From: Streptomyces tuirus
Lineage (GTDB): Bacteria > Actinomycetota > Actinomycetes > Streptomycetales > Streptomycetaceae
DNA length: 64,000 nucleotides
Direction of reading: 5' to 3'
Assembly: GCF_014701095.1 (NCBI RefSeq)
Contig: NZ_AP023439.1
Location: 4,762,001-4,826,000, forward strand
The translations under genes and the position numbers were made by a program. Below are positions 17,620 to 25,959 of this stretch, one piece after another. The notes beneath the pieces were generated by a model. The model saw only the letters and a program-made list of their open reading frames with translations, did no database searches and was not told the DNA's origin. The number at the start of each line of letters is the position of its first letter. Within the stretch, counting starts at the first letter, position 1.

Positions 17620-18726
17620 GTGACCGTCGACGACTCGGGTTCCGGCGAGGACGCGCAGGGCGCCGACTCCGGCGAGGATCCGCTCGCCCTGCGCCTCGAA
17701 GGGCTCATCCTGGGCGCCGAGCGCCGCTACACCCCGTTTCAGGCGGCCCGCAGCGCCGGTGTCTCCATGGAACTGGCCTCCCGCTTCTGGCGGGCCATGG
17801 GCTTCGCCGACATCGGCCAGGCCAAGGCCCTCACGGAGGCCGACGTCCTCGCGCTGCGGCGGCTCGCCGGTCTCGTCGAGGCGGGGCTGCTGAGCGAGGC
17901 GATGGCCGTCCAGGTGGCCCGGTCCACGGGGCAGACCACCGCGCGGCTCGCCGAGTGGCAGATCGACTCCTTCCTGGAGGGGCTGACCGAGCCGCCCGAG
18001 CCGGGCATGACCCGCACCGAGGTCACGTACCCGATCGTCGAGCTGCTCCTGCCCGAGCTGGAGGAGTTCCTCGTCTACGTCTGGCGCCGGCAGCTCGCCG
18101 CCTCGGCCGGGCGGGTCGTGCAGGCGGCCGACGACGAGGAGATGGTCGACCGGCGCCTCGCCGTGGGCTTCGCCGACCTGGTCGGCTTCACGCGCCTGAC
18201 CCGCCGCATGGAGGAGGAGGAGCTCGGCGAGCTCGTCGAGGCCTTCGAGACGACGGCCGCCGACCTGGTGGCGGCGAACGGCGGGCGGCTGATCAAGACC
18301 CTCGGCGACGAGGTGCTCTACGCCGCCGACGACGCGGGCACGGCCGCCGAGATCGCCCTGCGGCTGATCGAGACCATGGCGCACGACGAGACGATGCCGG
18401 AGCTGCGCGTCGGCATGGCGTTCGGCACGGTGACCACCCGAATGGGTGATGTGTTCGGTACGACCGTCAACCTGGCCTCCCGGTTGACCTCGATAGCTCC
18501 GAAGGACGCGGTCCTCGTCGACACCGCCTTCGCCGAGGAGCTGATCCGCACGCAGGACGCCCCGGCCTCGGAGGCGGAGGCGGCCGAGGAGGCCGCCGCG
18601 GCGGAGAAGGAGGGCGAGGAGCCCCCGGCGTACCGCTTCGGGCTGCAGCCGATGTGGCAGCGGCCGGTGCGTGGCCTGGGCGTCGTGGAGCCGTGGCTGC
18701 TCACGCGCCGGGACGGGGCGCCGTAG
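17620..18726 (+). CDS. cya: Class III adenylate cyclase
   Basis: The 368-residue protein has an N-terminal helical region of about 170 residues and a C-terminal class III cyclase domain. The domain starts at [16 protein letters not shown], where the first metal-binding Asp lies. The second metal Asp is in [13 protein letters not shown], and [27 protein letters not shown] completes the site. It makes cAMP from ATP. The GTG start gives [14 protein letters not shown]. In this gene order it corresponds to the single cya of Streptomyces coelicolor, which is needed for normal germination and aerial growth. An acidic Ala/Glu insert lies near residue 320. Confidence 0.93.
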   Translation: MTVDDSGSGEDAQGADSGEDPLALRLEGLILGAERRYTPFQAARSAGVSMELASRFWRAMGFADIGQAKALTEADVLALRRLAGLVEAGLLSEAMAVQVARSTGQTTARLAEWQIDSFLEGLTEPPEPGMTRTEVTYPIVELLLPELEEFLVYVWRRQLAASAGRVVQAADDEEMVDRRLAVGFADLVGFTRLTRRMEEEELGELVEAFETTAADLVAANGGRLIKTLGDEVLYAADDAGTAAEIALRLIETMAHDETMPELRVGMAFGTVTTRMGDVFGTTVNLASRLTSIAPKDAVLVDTAFAEELIRTQDAPASEAEAAEEAAAAEKEGEEPPAYRFGLQPMWQRPVRGLGVVEPWLLTRRDGAP

Positions 18727-18762
18727 CCGCTCGCCGGTTGCCGGCCGGCTGGTCGGCGACGT

Positions 18763-19443
18763 TCAGCGGCGGCCGACCGGCGTGTCCACGCACAGGCCTA
18801 TGACCGGCACGCACAGGCCCGGGTCGTGTGGCTTCTTCGGCTCCTCGGGGCGGGGCGGCGGCGCCGGTGTGGTGCGGCTCGGCGGTGCGGGCGGGGTCGG
18901 GGCGGGGCGCGGGGCGTCGCCGCCCCTCGAGGCCGTCGGCGCCGGGGCGGGGGCGTTCGGCGTGTCGGGGATGGTCGTGGACGTCGGACCGGCGGCCGTG
19001 GCGGTGGCCGGGGCTGCGGCGGTGGCGGACGGGGACGGCCGCGCGCCCTTGGAGACCGGGGAGGCGGGCAGCGTGCCCAGGGCCGTGGGTGACGAGGGAC
19101 TCGCGTCGGGAACCGCCGGGAAGGTCGCGGCGGTCTGGGTGGCGTCGTCCGTGGCGGTGGTGACCGGGTCCGGGCGGGGCCCGGCCTCGACGGTGCCGGC
19201 GTCGGCGCCCGGGCCGGAGGTCAGGCGCACCAGGCTCAGGGCCCCCGCGGCGAGGACGAGGCCGCCGGCGGCAAGCAGGACCTTGCGGGGGCGGGGCTTG
19301 CGGTGGCGGCCCCGGACGCGGGGAGGGAAGGGAGCGGCCTCGGCGGGGGCCGGCCGGTGGGCTGCGGGCGGCTCACACCGGAGGGGTGCCGTGGCGGCCC
19401 TGCTGTCCTCTGGCGGCTTCGCCGTCGTGTTCGTCGTCATCAC
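18763..19443 (-). CDS. Membrane-anchored proline/alanine-rich protein, unknown function
   Basis: The 226-residue protein has a basic cytoplasmic head (RVRGRHRKPRPRK) and one membrane helix (VLLAAGGLVLAAGALSLV, about residues 55-72). A long Ala/Pro/Ser/Thr-rich extracytoplasmic region follows, ending GLCVPVIGLCVDTPVGRR. The two Cys near the C-terminus could form a disulfide outside the cell. Low complexity makes homology calls unreliable. It is convergent with cya and divergent from the enoyl-CoA hydratase gene. Confidence 0.7.
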   Translation of the reverse strand: MMTTNTTAKPPEDSRAATAPLRCEPPAAHRPAPAEAAPFPPRVRGRHRKPRPRKVLLAAGGLVLAAGALSLVRLTSGPGADAGTVEAGPRPDPVTTATDDATQTAATFPAVPDASPSSPTALGTLPASPVSKGARPSPSATAAAPATATAAGPTSTTIPDTPNAPAPAPTASRGGDAPRPAPTPPAPPSRTTPAPPPRPEEPKKPHDPGLCVPVIGLCVDTPVGRR

Positions 19444-19647
19444 GGTCCTTCCCCGGATCGGTCCCTCCCCGTTGCACTTGCGCCCCCTGTGCGCCGTGGG
19501 GGACGCACGCTATGCGCTCCCATGGGCGGTTGGGTCGGAGTTGGGGTGATGTCACTCGAACGGGTGGGCGGGGGGTGGCAAAGGGAACCGGACCCGACGG
19601 CCCTTTCGCGGGTGGGGTGCGGCTGCGATGATCGATGCGTCGACCTT

Positions 19648-19663
19648 GTTAACCCGCGTTAAC
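19648..19663. promoter_or_regulatory. Candidate operator: GTTAAC inverted repeat
   Basis: Two GTTAAC hexamers separated by CCGC form a 16-bp dyad immediately before the CCGGAGGG ribosome site of the enoyl-CoA hydratase gene. A TetR- or MarR-like repressor of fatty-acid or aromatic catabolism would be a natural ligand, but no regulator gene is adjacent. Confidence 0.45.
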
Positions 19664-19674
19664 CGGAGGGTGTC

Positions 19675-20475
19675 ATGAGTGAGGAACGGTTCGGGGAGTT
19701 CGTGCTGGTGCGGCGGCATGAGCAGGGGCATGTCGCGGAGCTCGTCCTCGACCGGCCCAAGGCCATGAACGCCGTGTCGACGCAGATGGCGCGGTCCATC
19801 GCCGGGGCGTGTACGGCGCTGGGGGAGGACCGGGAGGTGCGGGCGGTCGTGCTGACCTCGACGCATGAGCGGGCGTTCTGTGTCGGGGCCGATCTGAAGG
19901 AGCGGAACTCCTTCAGTGACACCGATCTGCTGCGGCAGCGGCCGGTGACGCGGGGGGCGTACACCGGGGTGCTGGAGCTGCCGGTGCCGACGGTGGCGGC
20001 GGTGCACGGTTTCGCGCTCGGGGGCGGGTTCGAGCTGGCGCTGGCCTGCGACGTGATCGTGGCGGACCGGACGGCGGTCGTGGGGCTGCCGGAGGTGTCG
20101 GTCGGGGTGATCCCCGGGGGCGGGGGCACACAGCTGCTGCCGCGGCGGGTCGGGGCGGCCCGGGCGGCCGAGCTGATCTTCTCCGCGCGGCGGGTGGAGG
20201 CCGCGGAGGCGGGCGAGTTGGGGCTGGTCGATCAGCTGGTGGAGGAGGGGCGGGACCGGGAGGAGGCCCTGGCCCTGGCGGGGCGGATCGCCGGGAACTC
20301 CCCGGTGGGGCTGCGGGCGGCGAAGCGGGCGCTGCGGCTCGGGCAGGGGCTGGATCTGCGGGCCGGGCTGGAGGTCGAGGACGCGGCGTGGCGGACCACG
20401 GCGTTCTCGGGGGACCGGGCGGAGGGCGTCGCGGCCTTCAACGAGCGGCGCAAGCCGCAGTGGCCGGGGGAGTAG
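19675..20475 (+). CDS. Enoyl-CoA hydratase/isomerase family protein
   Basis: The 266-residue crotonase-fold protein has the oxyanion segment CVGADLKER, the second glycine segment HGFALGGGFELALACD, and the catalytic-region stretch LPEVSVGVIPGGGGTQLLPR with the Glu/Gly positions of true hydratases. It likely hydrates trans-2-enoyl-CoA in beta-oxidation. A GTTAAC dyad and a CCGGAGGG ribosome site precede the ATG. It is a stand-alone gene between a membrane protein and a GGDEF gene. Confidence 0.9.
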   Translation: MSEERFGEFVLVRRHEQGHVAELVLDRPKAMNAVSTQMARSIAGACTALGEDREVRAVVLTSTHERAFCVGADLKERNSFSDTDLLRQRPVTRGAYTGVLELPVPTVAAVHGFALGGGFELALACDVIVADRTAVVGLPEVSVGVIPGGGGTQLLPRRVGAARAAELIFSARRVEAAEAGELGLVDQLVEEGRDREEALALAGRIAGNSPVGLRAAKRALRLGQGLDLRAGLEVEDAAWRTTAFSGDRAEGVAAFNERRKPQWPGE

Positions 20476-20632
20476 AAAGCCGGAGTGGACCCGCTGACAA
20501 CACCGGAGGGAGCTCGGTGACCTCACCGGAGGGGCTCCACTGAGGTCAACGGAGCGGACCCCCGTGACAACAGTCGTCCCCGTTCGCGTCGTAAACAGGT
20601 CAGTCTGGCTGGAAACTCCCTAGCCTGGAGTG

Positions 20633-21784
20633 ATGGGTGAGGACAGACGGCTGGCGGCCGTCGTCGCGTTGGCTCAGGGGATGGCGGCCGCGCACGGGTC
20701 GCGTGAGGCGTGGCGTGCCGCGGCCGCCGGGGCGTGCCGGGCGCTGGGTGGGAGTTTCGCCGCGCTGTCGGTCTGGGAGCGGGAGCTCGGGCGGCTGAGG
20801 GTCCTGGTGAACGTGGGCGAGCTGGCCGAGGGCGAGGAGGAGTTCCCCGAGGACGAGGCCTACCCGGTGCACCAGTTCGCGGAGATCACCGAGTTCCTGC
20901 ACGAGCAGTGGGCCGGAGGCGGGGAGCCCGACGCGTGGGTGGAGACCGCCGAGGGGCCCGCCGCCGGCCGGGAGCCCGGGTACTGCCATCAGCGGGTCGC
21001 CGCCCTGCGCCGCCGGGGCCGCGGCTGCTGCGTCGTCGCGCCCATCGTGCTGCACGGGCGGGCCTGGGGCGAGCTGTATGTCGCGCGTCCGGCCGGAGAG
21101 GCCGTCTTCGGGCGGGGCGACGCCGACTTCGCCACGGTCCTCGCCTCCGTCGTGGCCGCCGGCATCGCCCAGACCGAGCGGCTGGAGGAGGCCCGGCGGC
21201 TCGCCTTCACCGACTCCCTCACCGGGCTGGCCAACCGCCGAGCCGTGGACGTGCGCCTGGAGCGGGCGATCGAGCGGCACCGCCGGGACGGCGCCGTGGT
21301 GAGTCTCGTCGTCTGCGATCTGAACGGGCTCAAGCGGGTCAACGACACCCATGGGCACGCCGCCGGGGACCGGCTCCTGGAGCGGTTCGGATCGGTGCTG
21401 TCGCTGTGCGGGGCCATGCTGCCGGGGGCGCTGGCCGCGCGGCTCGGCGGGGACGAGTTCTGTCTGCTCGCGGTCGGGCCGCCCGCCGACCAGGTCGTGA
21501 AGGCGGCAGGCGAACTGTGCCGCAGAGCCGCCGAGTTGGAGCTCGGGGACGGGGTGGCCTGCGGGGTCGCGTCCACCGAGGACCCGATCGGGCCGGTGCG
21601 CTCCGCCCGGCGGCTGTTCCGGCTCGCCGACGCCGCCCAGTACCGGGCCAAGGCCGAGCGGGCGGACAGGCCGGTGGTGGCGGGCCGGGCCGGGCCCGAC
21701 GATCCCGTCGTACGGCTCGCGGACGAGCCGTCCCAGGAGGAGGGCGGGGAGCGCCGGCGGTTCCGCGGCCGGCACGCGCCCTGA
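20633..21784 (+). CDS. GGDEF-domain diguanylate cyclase with N-terminal GAF-like sensor
   Basis: The 383-residue protein has an N-terminal GAF-like region (about residues 5-170; WRAAAAGACRALGGSFAALSVWERELGRLRVLVNVGEL). A GGDEF domain begins at LAFTDSLTGLANRRAVDVRL, with an intact active site in ARLGGDEFCLLAV. The RxxD inhibitory site normally five residues before GGDEF is absent, so product inhibition is not expected. I think this is the orthologue of S. coelicolor CdgE (SCO4931), from gene order. It would make cyclic di-GMP, the signal that holds Streptomyces in vegetative growth through BldD. The ATG at 20633 follows an in-frame GTG. Confidence 0.88.
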   Translation: MGEDRRLAAVVALAQGMAAAHGSREAWRAAAAGACRALGGSFAALSVWERELGRLRVLVNVGELAEGEEEFPEDEAYPVHQFAEITEFLHEQWAGGGEPDAWVETAEGPAAGREPGYCHQRVAALRRRGRGCCVVAPIVLHGRAWGELYVARPAGEAVFGRGDADFATVLASVVAAGIAQTERLEEARRLAFTDSLTGLANRRAVDVRLERAIERHRRDGAVVSLVVCDLNGLKRVNDTHGHAAGDRLLERFGSVLSLCGAMLPGALAARLGGDEFCLLAVGPPADQVVKAAGELCRRAAELELGDGVACGVASTEDPIGPVRSARRLFRLADAAQYRAKAERADRPVVAGRAGPDDPVVRLADEPSQEEGGERRRFRGRHAP

Positions 21785-21912
21785 CCTGGTCCGGGGGCGT
21801 GACCGGTGCCCGGCGGTGTGACCGGTGGCCGGTGGTGTGTCACGTATTCGGTAAGGGGTGAACGCCGCCCCCAGTGGTGACATCATCGAATTCACTGCGT
21901 ACGCTCCTGAAT

Positions 21913-23457
21913 ATGGATATGCACACTGTGGTGGTGGGGACGTCCGGGGTGACCGCGTCCGACGTGCTCGCCGTGGCGCGCGGCGGCGCCCGCGTCGAGC
22001 TCTCCGAGGAGGCCGTGGCCGCCCTCGCCGCGGCCCGCGAGATCGTGGACGCGCTGGCGGCCAAGCCGGACCCCGTGTACGGCGTGAGCACCGGCTTCGG
22101 TGCCCTGGCGACCCGGCACATCAGCCCGGAGCTGCGCGCGCAGCTCCAGCGCAACATCGTCCGCTCGCACGCCGCCGGGATGGGCCCGGCCGTGGAGCGG
22201 GAGGTCGTCCGCGCGCTGATGTTCCTGCGGCTGAAGACCGTCTGCTCCGGGCACACCGGCGTCCGGCCCGAGGTCGCGCAGACCATGGCCGACCTCCTCA
22301 ACGCCGGGATCACCCCCGTCGTGCACGAGTACGGCTCCCTCGGCTGCTCCGGCGACCTCGCGCCGCTGTCCCACTGCGCGCTGGCGCTCATGGGCGAGGG
22401 CGACGCCGAGGGCCCCGACGGCGTCGTACGCCCGGCCGCCGAACTCCTCGCCGCGCACGGCATCCAGCCGGTCGAACTGCGCGAGAAGGAGGGCCTCGCC
22501 CTCCTCAACGGCACCGACGGCATGCTCGGCATGCTGGTGATGGCCCTGGCCGACCTGGAGACGCTCTACCGGTCCGCCGACGTCACCGCCGCCCTGTCCC
22601 TGGAGGGCCTGCTCGGCACCGACAAGGTCCTCGCCCCCGAACTGCACGCCATCCGGCCCCACCCGGGGCAGGCCGCCAGCGCCGCCAACATGCTGGCCGT
22701 GCTGAAGGGGTCCGGCCTGACCGGGCACCACCAGGACGACGCCCCGCGCGTCCAGGACGCCTACTCGGTGCGCTGCGCCCCGCAGGTCGCCGGCGCCGGG
22801 CGGGACACCATGGCCCACGCCCGGCTGGTCGCCGACCGCGAGCTGGCGGCCGCCGTGGACAACCCCGTCGTGCTGCCCGACGGGCGCGTGGAGTCCAACG
22901 GCAACTTCCACGGGGCGCCCGTCGCCTACGTCCTGGACTTCCTCGCCATCGCCGCCGCCGACCTCGGCTCCATCGCGGAGCGGCGCACCGACCGGCTGCT
23001 CGACAAGAACCGCAGCCACGGCCTGCCGCCGTTCCTCGCCGACGACGCCGGTGTGGACTCGGGCCTGATGATCGCTCAGTACACGCAGGCCGCTCTGGTG
23101 AGCGAGCTGAAGCGGCTCGCCGTACCGGCGTCCGCCGACTCGATCCCGTCCTCCGCGATGCAGGAGGACCACGTCTCGATGGGCTGGTCGGCGGCGCGCA
23201 AGCTGCGCACGGCCGTCGACAACCTCACCCGGGTGCTCGCCATCGAGCTCTACGCCGCCACGCGCGCGGTGGAGTTGCGCGAGGGCCTGACCCCGGCGCC
23301 CGCGTCGCAGGCGGTCATCGACGCCGCGCGGGAGGCGGGAGTCCAGGGCGCCGGGCCGGACCGGTTCCTCGCGCCCGACCTCGCCGCGGCGGACGCGTTC
23401 GTGCGTGACGGGCGGCTGCTGGCCGCGGTCGAGAAGGTCACCGGGCCGCTCCAGTAG
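21913..23457 (+). CDS. hutH: Histidine ammonia-lyase
   Basis: The 514-residue enzyme removes ammonia from histidine to give urocanate, the first step of histidine use. The cofactor triad that forms the MIO group is in GSLGCSGDLAPL, here Cys145-Ser146-Gly147, rather than the Ala-Ser-Gly of enteric enzymes. YGVSTGFGALA and QDAYSVRCAPQVAG are further family marks. I start it at ATG 21913 (MDMHTVVVGTSGVTASD), giving the usual length. No other hut genes lie in the window, as is normal for Streptomyces. Confidence 0.95.
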   Translation: MDMHTVVVGTSGVTASDVLAVARGGARVELSEEAVAALAAAREIVDALAAKPDPVYGVSTGFGALATRHISPELRAQLQRNIVRSHAAGMGPAVEREVVRALMFLRLKTVCSGHTGVRPEVAQTMADLLNAGITPVVHEYGSLGCSGDLAPLSHCALALMGEGDAEGPDGVVRPAAELLAAHGIQPVELREKEGLALLNGTDGMLGMLVMALADLETLYRSADVTAALSLEGLLGTDKVLAPELHAIRPHPGQAASAANMLAVLKGSGLTGHHQDDAPRVQDAYSVRCAPQVAGAGRDTMAHARLVADRELAAAVDNPVVLPDGRVESNGNFHGAPVAYVLDFLAIAAADLGSIAERRTDRLLDKNRSHGLPPFLADDAGVDSGLMIAQYTQAALVSELKRLAVPASADSIPSSAMQEDHVSMGWSAARKLRTAVDNLTRVLAIELYAATRAVELREGLTPAPASQAVIDAAREAGVQGAGPDRFLAPDLAAADAFVRDGRLLAAVEKVTGPLQ

Positions 23458-23464
23458 GGCCGCA

Positions 23465-23490
23465 GGGGTCCCGTCGTCCGGCGGGGCCCC
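23465..23490. terminator. Bidirectional hairpin between hutH and the sortase-substrate gene
   Basis: GGGGTCCCG and CGGGGCCCC, with one G-U-type mismatch, form a 9-bp stem with an 8-base loop. It lies 8 bp after the hutH stop and 14 bp from the stop of the convergent gene, so it can serve both. Confidence 0.6.
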
Positions 23491-23503
23491 GCGTCAACGG
23501 CCG

Positions 23504-23818
23504 TCAGAAACCGAGCCGTTCCCGGCGCACCGAGTACACGACGAACCCGGCGCCCAGCGTGAGGCAGAAGGTCCCGCCGATCACGTACGGCGTGCTGTCG
23601 AAGCTGCCGGTGTCGGCGAGGCGGGTGCCGGTGACGGAGGTGTCCGCGGTCGTCGCCGCGATCCGGGCCTGCTCCGTGACCTGCGGCGACGGGCTCGTCG
23701 AGACCGCGTCTCTCACCGGGGAGTCCGACGTCGCGTTGGCGGACGGGACGAACCACAGGGCGCCCAGCAGGGACGCCGCGGCGGTGGCGGTCAGCAACGG
23801 GCGGCGAGCGGATGACAC
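23504..23818 (-). CDS. Small LAxTG cell-wall-anchored (sortase) protein
   Basis: The 104-residue product has a signal peptide (RRPLLTATAAASLLGALWFVPSANA, cleavage after about residue 29) and a short Ser/Thr-rich mature region. It ends with a sorting signal: LADTG at residues 67-71, a hydrophobic helix (YVIGGTFCLTLGAGFVVYSV) and the basic tail RRERLGF. LAxTG is the motif preferred by Streptomyces class E sortases, in contrast to LPxTG. The exposed part is only about 37 residues, so it resembles short chaplin-like or spacer-type surface proteins, but it has no chaplin domain. Confidence 0.82.
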   Translation of the reverse strand: MSSARRPLLTATAAASLLGALWFVPSANATSDSPVRDAVSTSPSPQVTEQARIAATTADTSVTGTRLADTGSFDSTPYVIGGTFCLTLGAGFVVYSVRRERLGF

Positions 23819-23927
23819 GGAATATCGATCCCCTTGTGGCGTCGGCGAATTGGCCGTGTGGGGCGATGTTAGTGAAAGTCGCGGGTCACGGGAAAGTCAC
23901 GGGAGGGCCTGCACGTACGCTCCCGCC

Positions 23928-24257
23928 ATGAGCACTCCAGAGACATCACGGTTTGTACGGCTTCGGGTGGAACTCGTTCTCGAGGTCGACGACGCGGACG
24001 CGGTCACCAAGTCCGCGCTGCGCCGGATCGCCGACGAGGCGGAGATGCCGGCGGCGGAGCGAGCCCACGCCGAGGGCGCTGTGACGGAAGACACTGCGGA
24101 GGCCCTCGCGTACCTCGTGGATCCGTTCGACCTGGTCAGCCAGGTGCCGGGGGTCGAGCTCCAGCAGGCCTCCTGGAGCAGTGAACGGATTGACTACGAC
24201 CCCGATTCGCCGGACTGGGACCTCGACGAGGATGATGGCGACGACAGCGACGGCTGA
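23928..24257 (+). CDS. Conserved hypothetical protein with acidic tail
   Basis: The soluble 109-residue protein starts MSTPETSRFVRLRVELVLEVDDADAV, a beta-rich N-terminus, and ends in a strongly acidic run (DYDPDSPDWDLDEDDGDDSDG). No signal peptide or membrane segment is present. It is followed by a strong terminator and so forms its own transcript. I do not recognise a named family. Confidence 0.75.
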   Translation: MSTPETSRFVRLRVELVLEVDDADAVTKSALRRIADEAEMPAAERAHAEGAVTEDTAEALAYLVDPFDLVSQVPGVELQQASWSSERIDYDPDSPDWDLDEDDGDDSDG

Positions 24258-24273
24258 GCTGTCCGGAACTCGT

Positions 24274-24306
24274 GACCCCGGGCGGCAACCGCCGCCCGGG
24301 GTCTTC
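24274..24306 (+). terminator. Strong intrinsic terminator
   Basis: A 13-bp perfect stem, GACCCCGGGCGGC with GCCGCCCGGGGTC, encloses an AACC loop and is followed by TTCG. It lies 17 bp after the upstream stop codon. Confidence 0.85.
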
Positions 24307-24547
24307 GCGTCTCAAGCGGCGCACCGACCGCACCCGTAACGACCGGCCCCGTCCGTCACGGACGTGGTGATCCCCACACCTGCGCGACCTGGGGAACCGG
24401 ATGACCCGGTCGTAGCGTTGAAAGTTCCGGATGAGGACTCACGAGTCCCGGCGAGGGCGCGCGAGTCCCGGTGAGGACTCACGGGTCGCGACGGGGGCAC
24501 TCACGTTCTCGACGGGGACACTCGGGGTTTTGGGGAAATCGGCAACG

Positions 24548-25813
24548 ATGGAGAAGCGTGTGATGACGGTCAGTAAGCGGCGCAAAGGCCTGACGGTCGC
24601 GTCCGCACTGCTCGGCGGAGTGCTGATGCTCTCGGCGTGTTCCGGAGGCGACGACAGCGCCTCCGGCGGCGACGGAGGCGACAGCTCCCAGTCGAAGGTC
24701 GACGAGGCCGCGGCGAAGAAGACCTCCGAGGCCCAGATCAAGATCACGCCCGAGGACGGCTCGGACAACGCCTCCATCAACAACTCCGCCGCCGTCACCG
24801 TGAGCAAGGGCACGCTCACCGCCGTGAAGATGACGTCGTCGGAGGGCGCGGAGGTCAGCGGCCAGATATCCGCCGACAAGACCAGCTGGAAGCCGACCGC
24901 CCAGCTGGAGCGGTCCACCACCTACAGGCTCGCGGCCGAGGCGAAGGACTCCGACGGTCGCGTCGCCCACGAGAACGCCTCGTTCACCACGGTCTCCCCG
25001 GCCAACAGCTTCATCGGCAACTTCACGCCGGACGACGGCACCACCGTCGGCGTTGGCATGCCGGTCTCGATCAACTTCGACAAGGCGATCACCAACAAGG
25101 CCGCGGTCCAGAAGGGCGTCGAGGTCAGCACGACCAGCGGCCAGGAAGTCGCCTGCCACTGGTTCAACGCCAACCGCATGGACTGCCGGCCCGAGGACTA
25201 CTGGCAGGAAGGCTCCACCGTCACGCTGAAGCTCGCGCTCGACGGTGTCGAGGGTGCCAAGGGCGTCTTCGGCGTCCAGCAGAAGACGGTCACCTTCAAG
25301 ATCGGCCGCAACCAGGTCTCCTACGTCGACGCGAAGACCAAGCAGATGAAGATCACGCAGGACGGCAAGACCGTCCGCACGATCCCGATCTCCGCCGGCT
25401 CGCCCGAGAACAAGACCTACGAGGGCATCATGGTCATGTCCGAGAAGTTCAAGGAGACGCGCATGAACGGCGCGACCGTGGGCTTCACGGACGACGACGG
25501 CAAGGGCGAGTACGACATCAAGGACGTGCCGCACGCCATCCGCCTCTCCAGCTCGGGCACGTTCATCCACGGCAACTACTGGGGCGCGAAGTCCATCTTC
25601 GGCAGCGTGAACACCAGCCACGGCTGTGTCGGTCTGCAGGACGCCAAGGGCGCGAACGACCCGAACACCCCGGGCGCGTGGTTCTTCAAGAACTCGATGC
25701 TCGGTGACGTGGTGGTCGTCGAGAACACCGGCGACAAGACGGTCGCGCCGGACAACGGCCTCAACGGCTGGAACATGGGCTGGGCCGACTGGAAGGCCGG
25801 TTCCGCGGTCTGA
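24548..25813 (+). CDS. Lipoprotein L,D-transpeptidase
   Basis: The 421-residue protein has a lipoprotein signal ending LMLSAC, with Cys31 as the lipidation site, followed by a Gly/Ser/Asp-rich tether. Two Ig-like domains (ITPEDGSDNASINNSAAVTV and FTPDDGTTVGVGMPVSINF) precede a C-terminal YkuD catalytic domain. Its active site is in HGNYWGAKSIFGSVNTSHGCVG, with the nucleophile Cys and upstream His. Such enzymes make 3-3 cross-links in peptidoglycan on the outer face of the membrane. ATG 24563 is an alternative start. A strong terminator follows. Confidence 0.92.
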   Translation: MEKRVMTVSKRRKGLTVASALLGGVLMLSACSGGDDSASGGDGGDSSQSKVDEAAAKKTSEAQIKITPEDGSDNASINNSAAVTVSKGTLTAVKMTSSEGAEVSGQISADKTSWKPTAQLERSTTYRLAAEAKDSDGRVAHENASFTTVSPANSFIGNFTPDDGTTVGVGMPVSINFDKAITNKAAVQKGVEVSTTSGQEVACHWFNANRMDCRPEDYWQEGSTVTLKLALDGVEGAKGVFGVQQKTVTFKIGRNQVSYVDAKTKQMKITQDGKTVRTIPISAGSPENKTYEGIMVMSEKFKETRMNGATVGFTDDDGKGEYDIKDVPHAIRLSSSGTFIHGNYWGAKSIFGSVNTSHGCVGLQDAKGANDPNTPGAWFFKNSMLGDVVVVENTGDKTVAPDNGLNGWNMGWADWKAGSAV

Positions 25814-25838
25814 CGGTCCGCCGGCTCCCTCGACGCAA

Positions 25839-25881
25839 GGCCGCCGCCCACCCCGGACACACGGGGTGGGCGGCGGCCTTT
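25839..25881 (+). terminator. Strong intrinsic terminator after the L,D-transpeptidase gene
   Basis: A 16-bp perfect stem (25839-25854 with 25863-25878; GGCCGCCGCCCACCCC and its complement) with an 8-base loop is followed by TTTCG. Confidence 0.9.
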
Positions 25882-25959
25882 CGTCCGTTCCCCGCTCTTC
25901 TCATCCAGCTCTTATGCGCACCTCAAGTCCTCATCACGGACCGTCCTTAGCTTGCCGCC

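Noticed and set aside
16401-17708. N-terminal extension of pccB to 970 residues
   Set aside because: The extension is antisense to birA and lies upstream of the normal carboxyltransferase N-terminus.
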